In this document: positions 5,355 through 6,909 of the stretch, piece by piece
Position numbering within the stretch: position 1 is the stretch's first letter
How the letters are laid out: every line of letters begins with the position of its first letter
Assembly: GCA_016194625.1 (NCBI GenBank)
Contig: JACQBB010000162.1
Location: 1 to 6,909, forward strand
Reading direction: 5' to 3'
Length of the DNA stretch: 6,909 nt
Origin: Elusimicrobiota bacterium
GTDB lineage: Bacteria > Elusimicrobiota > Elusimicrobia > UBA1565 > UBA9628
Notes under the pieces: generated by a model
Told to the model about the DNA's origin: nothing
Database searches by the model: none
The model's input: only the letters and a program-made list of their open reading frames with translations
Translations under genes and position numbers: made by a program

Positions 5355-6909
5355 CTAGGCGCGCTTCTTGCCCGCCTTGTCGCTGAGCCAGACCTCGCCG
5401 CCGACGAGCAGCAGCAGCGTCGTCAGGACGCCGAACGCGAGCACCGAGGTCAGGTCGCTGCCCGCCAGCGCCGCGAAGCGCTCGCTGAGGTCCAGGGTCT
5501 TGGCCAGCTTCGGGTCGAGCGTCAGCAGGGCCACGACGATGCCGGCGATCGCGCCGCCGGCGATGTAGCCGGACGAGAACAGCACGCCCGGGCTCATGTC
5601 CCCCTCGCCCTCCTTCTTCTTCGTCCACTTGTCGGCGAACCAGCGGATCAGGCCGCCGACGAAGATCGGCGTCGAGGACGACAGCGGCAGGTACACGCCG
5701 ACGGCGAACGGCAGCGACGGGACCTGGCACAGCTCCAGCACCAGCGCGATGCCGACGCCGAGCAGGACGAGGCCCCACGGGAGCTTGTTGGTCAGGATGC
5801 CGTCGATGATGAGCGACATCAGGCGGGCCTTCGGGGCGTTGTACTTGAGCACCGAGGAGCCGTCCAGGCGCTTGCTCTCGACGCCGTTGATGCCGGGGTC
5901 CACCAGGTACTTCACGGAGCCCGCGTCGTCCACCAGGTACTTGCCCTGCGGGACGCCGGCGACCTCGCCCTCGGTCACGTGCCAGACCTTGTAGATCCCC
6001 GCGTCCTGCGCGGCGTCGGGGCCCTTCAGCGGCTCGCTCCGCGTGAGGTCGGCGACCGGCGCGTGCACGCCGGGGAAGTCGCGCTTGGCGTACACGGTGC
6101 TGGCGTCGTTGAGCAGGATGAGGGTCAGGCCGATGACGAGCGCCGAGCTCAGCGCGCCGACGAGCAGGCCGAGCTGCTGGTAGCGCGGCGTCGCGCCGAC
6201 CAGGTAGCCGGTCTTCAGGTCCTGCGAGGTGGTGCCGCCGTTCGACGAGGCGATGCAGACGATGGCGGCGATGGACAGCGCGGTCAGGCGCGCGCCCTTG
6301 CCGACCCAGCCGCCGTTCGGGTCCAGCTTGCTCATCAGCACGAAGATCAGGCAGGTCAGCAGCAGCGTGGCCACGGTCATGCCCGAGATCGGGTTCGACG
6401 AGGAGCCGATCTCGCCGGTCAGGCGCGACGACACGGTCACGAACAGGAAGCCGAACAGCACGATCAGGATCGCGCCGACGAAGCCCTTCACGCCGAAGCC
6501 GAGGCCCAGGCTGGGCGCGGCCGCGATCGCGACGACGAGCGCCGCCGAGCCCGCGACGACGACCCAGTTCGGGAGGTCGTCCTCGGTGCGGACCTTGGAG
6601 CTGCCGGCGGCCTTCGCGCCGGAGCCGGCCAGGATGTCCTGCAGGCCGGACTTCAGAGACAGCGCGATGGTGGGCAGGGCCTGGAACAGCGAGATGATGC
6701 CGCCGGCCGCGACGGCCCCGGCGCCGATGTACAGGATGTACGACTTCCAGACCTCGGCCGGGCTCATGTCGCGGATCAGGTGCGTGGCCGGGAACAGCGG
6801 GGCGGTCAGGCCGTCGCCGAACAGCTTGATGGCCGGGATCAGCACCCAGCTCGCCAGCACGCCGCCGGCGACCATGACGCAGGAGATCTTCGTGCCGATG
6901 ATGTAGCCG
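5355..6909 (-). CDS. OPT-family oligopeptide transporter, C-terminal part (5' end missing)
   Basis: An inner-membrane secondary transporter of the oligopeptide transporter (OPT) superfamily, which imports peptides or peptide-like metal chelates, typically with protons. The frame is open to the right edge, giving 517 residues to the stop at 5357-5355. It begins GYIIGTKISC and AGGVLASW, an OPT core segment, so the true start lies outside the window. About eleven hydrophobic segments are visible. Family hallmarks are the NPISGMTVATLL segment, SSNGGTTSQDLKTGYLVGAT preceding PRYQQ, and PSLPFAVGVYLPLS. Between two membrane segments there is a polar stretch of about 95 residues (roughly 5825-6110) carrying a duplicated KYLVD motif. 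The C-terminus ends with a basic tail, DKAGKKRA. The bacterial branch of the family commonly has around 600 or more residues, so perhaps 100-200 are missing. It precedes three binding-protein genes by 4 nt, pointing to a joint peptide-uptake role; the actual substrate cannot be read from sequence. Confidence 0.93.
   Translation of the reverse strand, partial: GYIIGTKISCVMVAGGVLASWVLIPAIKLFGDGLTAPLFPATHLIRDMSPAEVWKSYILYIGAGAVAAGGIISLFQALPTIALSLKSGLQDILAGSGAKAAGSSKVRTEDDLPNWVVVAGSAALVVAIAAAPSLGLGFGVKGFVGAILIVLFGFLFVTVSSRLTGEIGSSSNPISGMTVATLLLTCLIFVLMSKLDPNGGWVGKGARLTALSIAAIVCIASSNGGTTSQDLKTGYLVGATPRYQQLGLLVGALSSALVIGLTLILLNDASTVYAKRDFPGVHAPVADLTRSEPLKGPDAAQDAGIYKVWHVTEGEVAGVPQGKYLVDDAGSVKYLVDPGINGVESKRLDGSSVLKYNAPKARLMSLIIDGILTNKLPWGLVLLGVGIALVLELCQVPSLPFAVGVYLPLSSSTPIFVGGLIRWFADKWTKKKEGEGDMSPGVLFSSGYIAGGAIAGIVVALLTLDPKLAKTLDLSERFAALAGSDLTSVLAFGVLTTLLLLVGGEVWLSDKAGKKRA
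5898..5942 (-). repeat. Short direct repeat coding KYLVD twice in the OPT loop
   Basis: A 15-nt sequence (gtccaccaggtactt on the plus strand) occurs at 5898-5912 and again, identically, at 5928-5942, a period of exactly 30 nt or ten codons. In protein it gives KYLVDDAGSV followed by KYLVDPGING in the extramembrane loop. It looks like a two-copy structural motif, probably a beta hairpin, rather than a mobile or regulatory repeat. Confidence 0.8.

Noticed and set aside
55..5386. Long plus-strand open frames lying antisense to each receptor gene (55-1872, 1860-3635, 3659-5386).
   Set aside because: Their products are Arg/Val/Leu/Ala/Asp-rich without any recognisable domain, and each mirrors the limits of a convincing minus-strand receptor. 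High G/C at third codon positions removes stops from the antisense frame, which explains them.

Overview
The window is a GC-rich, gene-dense stretch (clearly above 60 % G+C, codons ending mostly in G or C). Every supported gene is on the minus strand, so transcription runs from the right edge to the left edge. It contains part of one peptide-uptake operon: the 3' part of an OPT-family oligopeptide transporter gene (5355-6909, 5' end missing), three consecutive genes for periplasmic family-5 (OppA/DppA-type) ABC substrate-binding proteins (3611-5350, 1848-3614, 73-1851), and the first 22 codons of a DppB-type ABC permease (1-68). Both ends of the operon lie outside the window.

The packing is extreme. 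OPT to binding protein 1 leaves 4 nt. Binding proteins 1/2 and 2/3 overlap by 4 nt through ATGA junctions. Binding protein 3 to the permease leaves 4 nt, with a strong Shine-Dalgarno sequence sitting on the last codons of the binding protein. I see no promoter, terminator, RNA gene, mobile element or CRISPR array, and there is no room for one between the genes. The likely control inside this stretch is a shared transcript and translational coupling.

The three binding proteins are paralogues. Copies 2 and 3 (1848-3614 and 73-1851) are clearly closer to each other than to copy 1 (3611-5350), which suggests two successive duplications. All three have a Sec-type signal peptide and keep the family landmarks GVKFHDG, NGTGPFKL and a W-x-x-D-Y-P-D-P-H-N motif. 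Its first Asp aligns with the residue that binds the peptide amino terminus in OppA and DppA. The natural reading is a set of peptide receptors of differing specificity sharing one ABC permease, transcribed together with a secondary (OPT) peptide carrier. Substrates are inferred from family only.

The organism cannot be fixed from this sequence. Sec-exported binding proteins that lack a convincing lipobox argue for a Gram-negative (diderm) bacterium, and the composition suits a high-GC lineage such as Elusimicrobiota, Deltaproteobacteria-like groups or Acidobacteriota. That choice is a guess. I find no exotic or previously undescribed system here. The points worth a second look are the OPT plus triple-receptor layout, the divergence of copy 1 (including a possible private disulfide), and a loop domain with a KYLVD repeat in the OPT protein.
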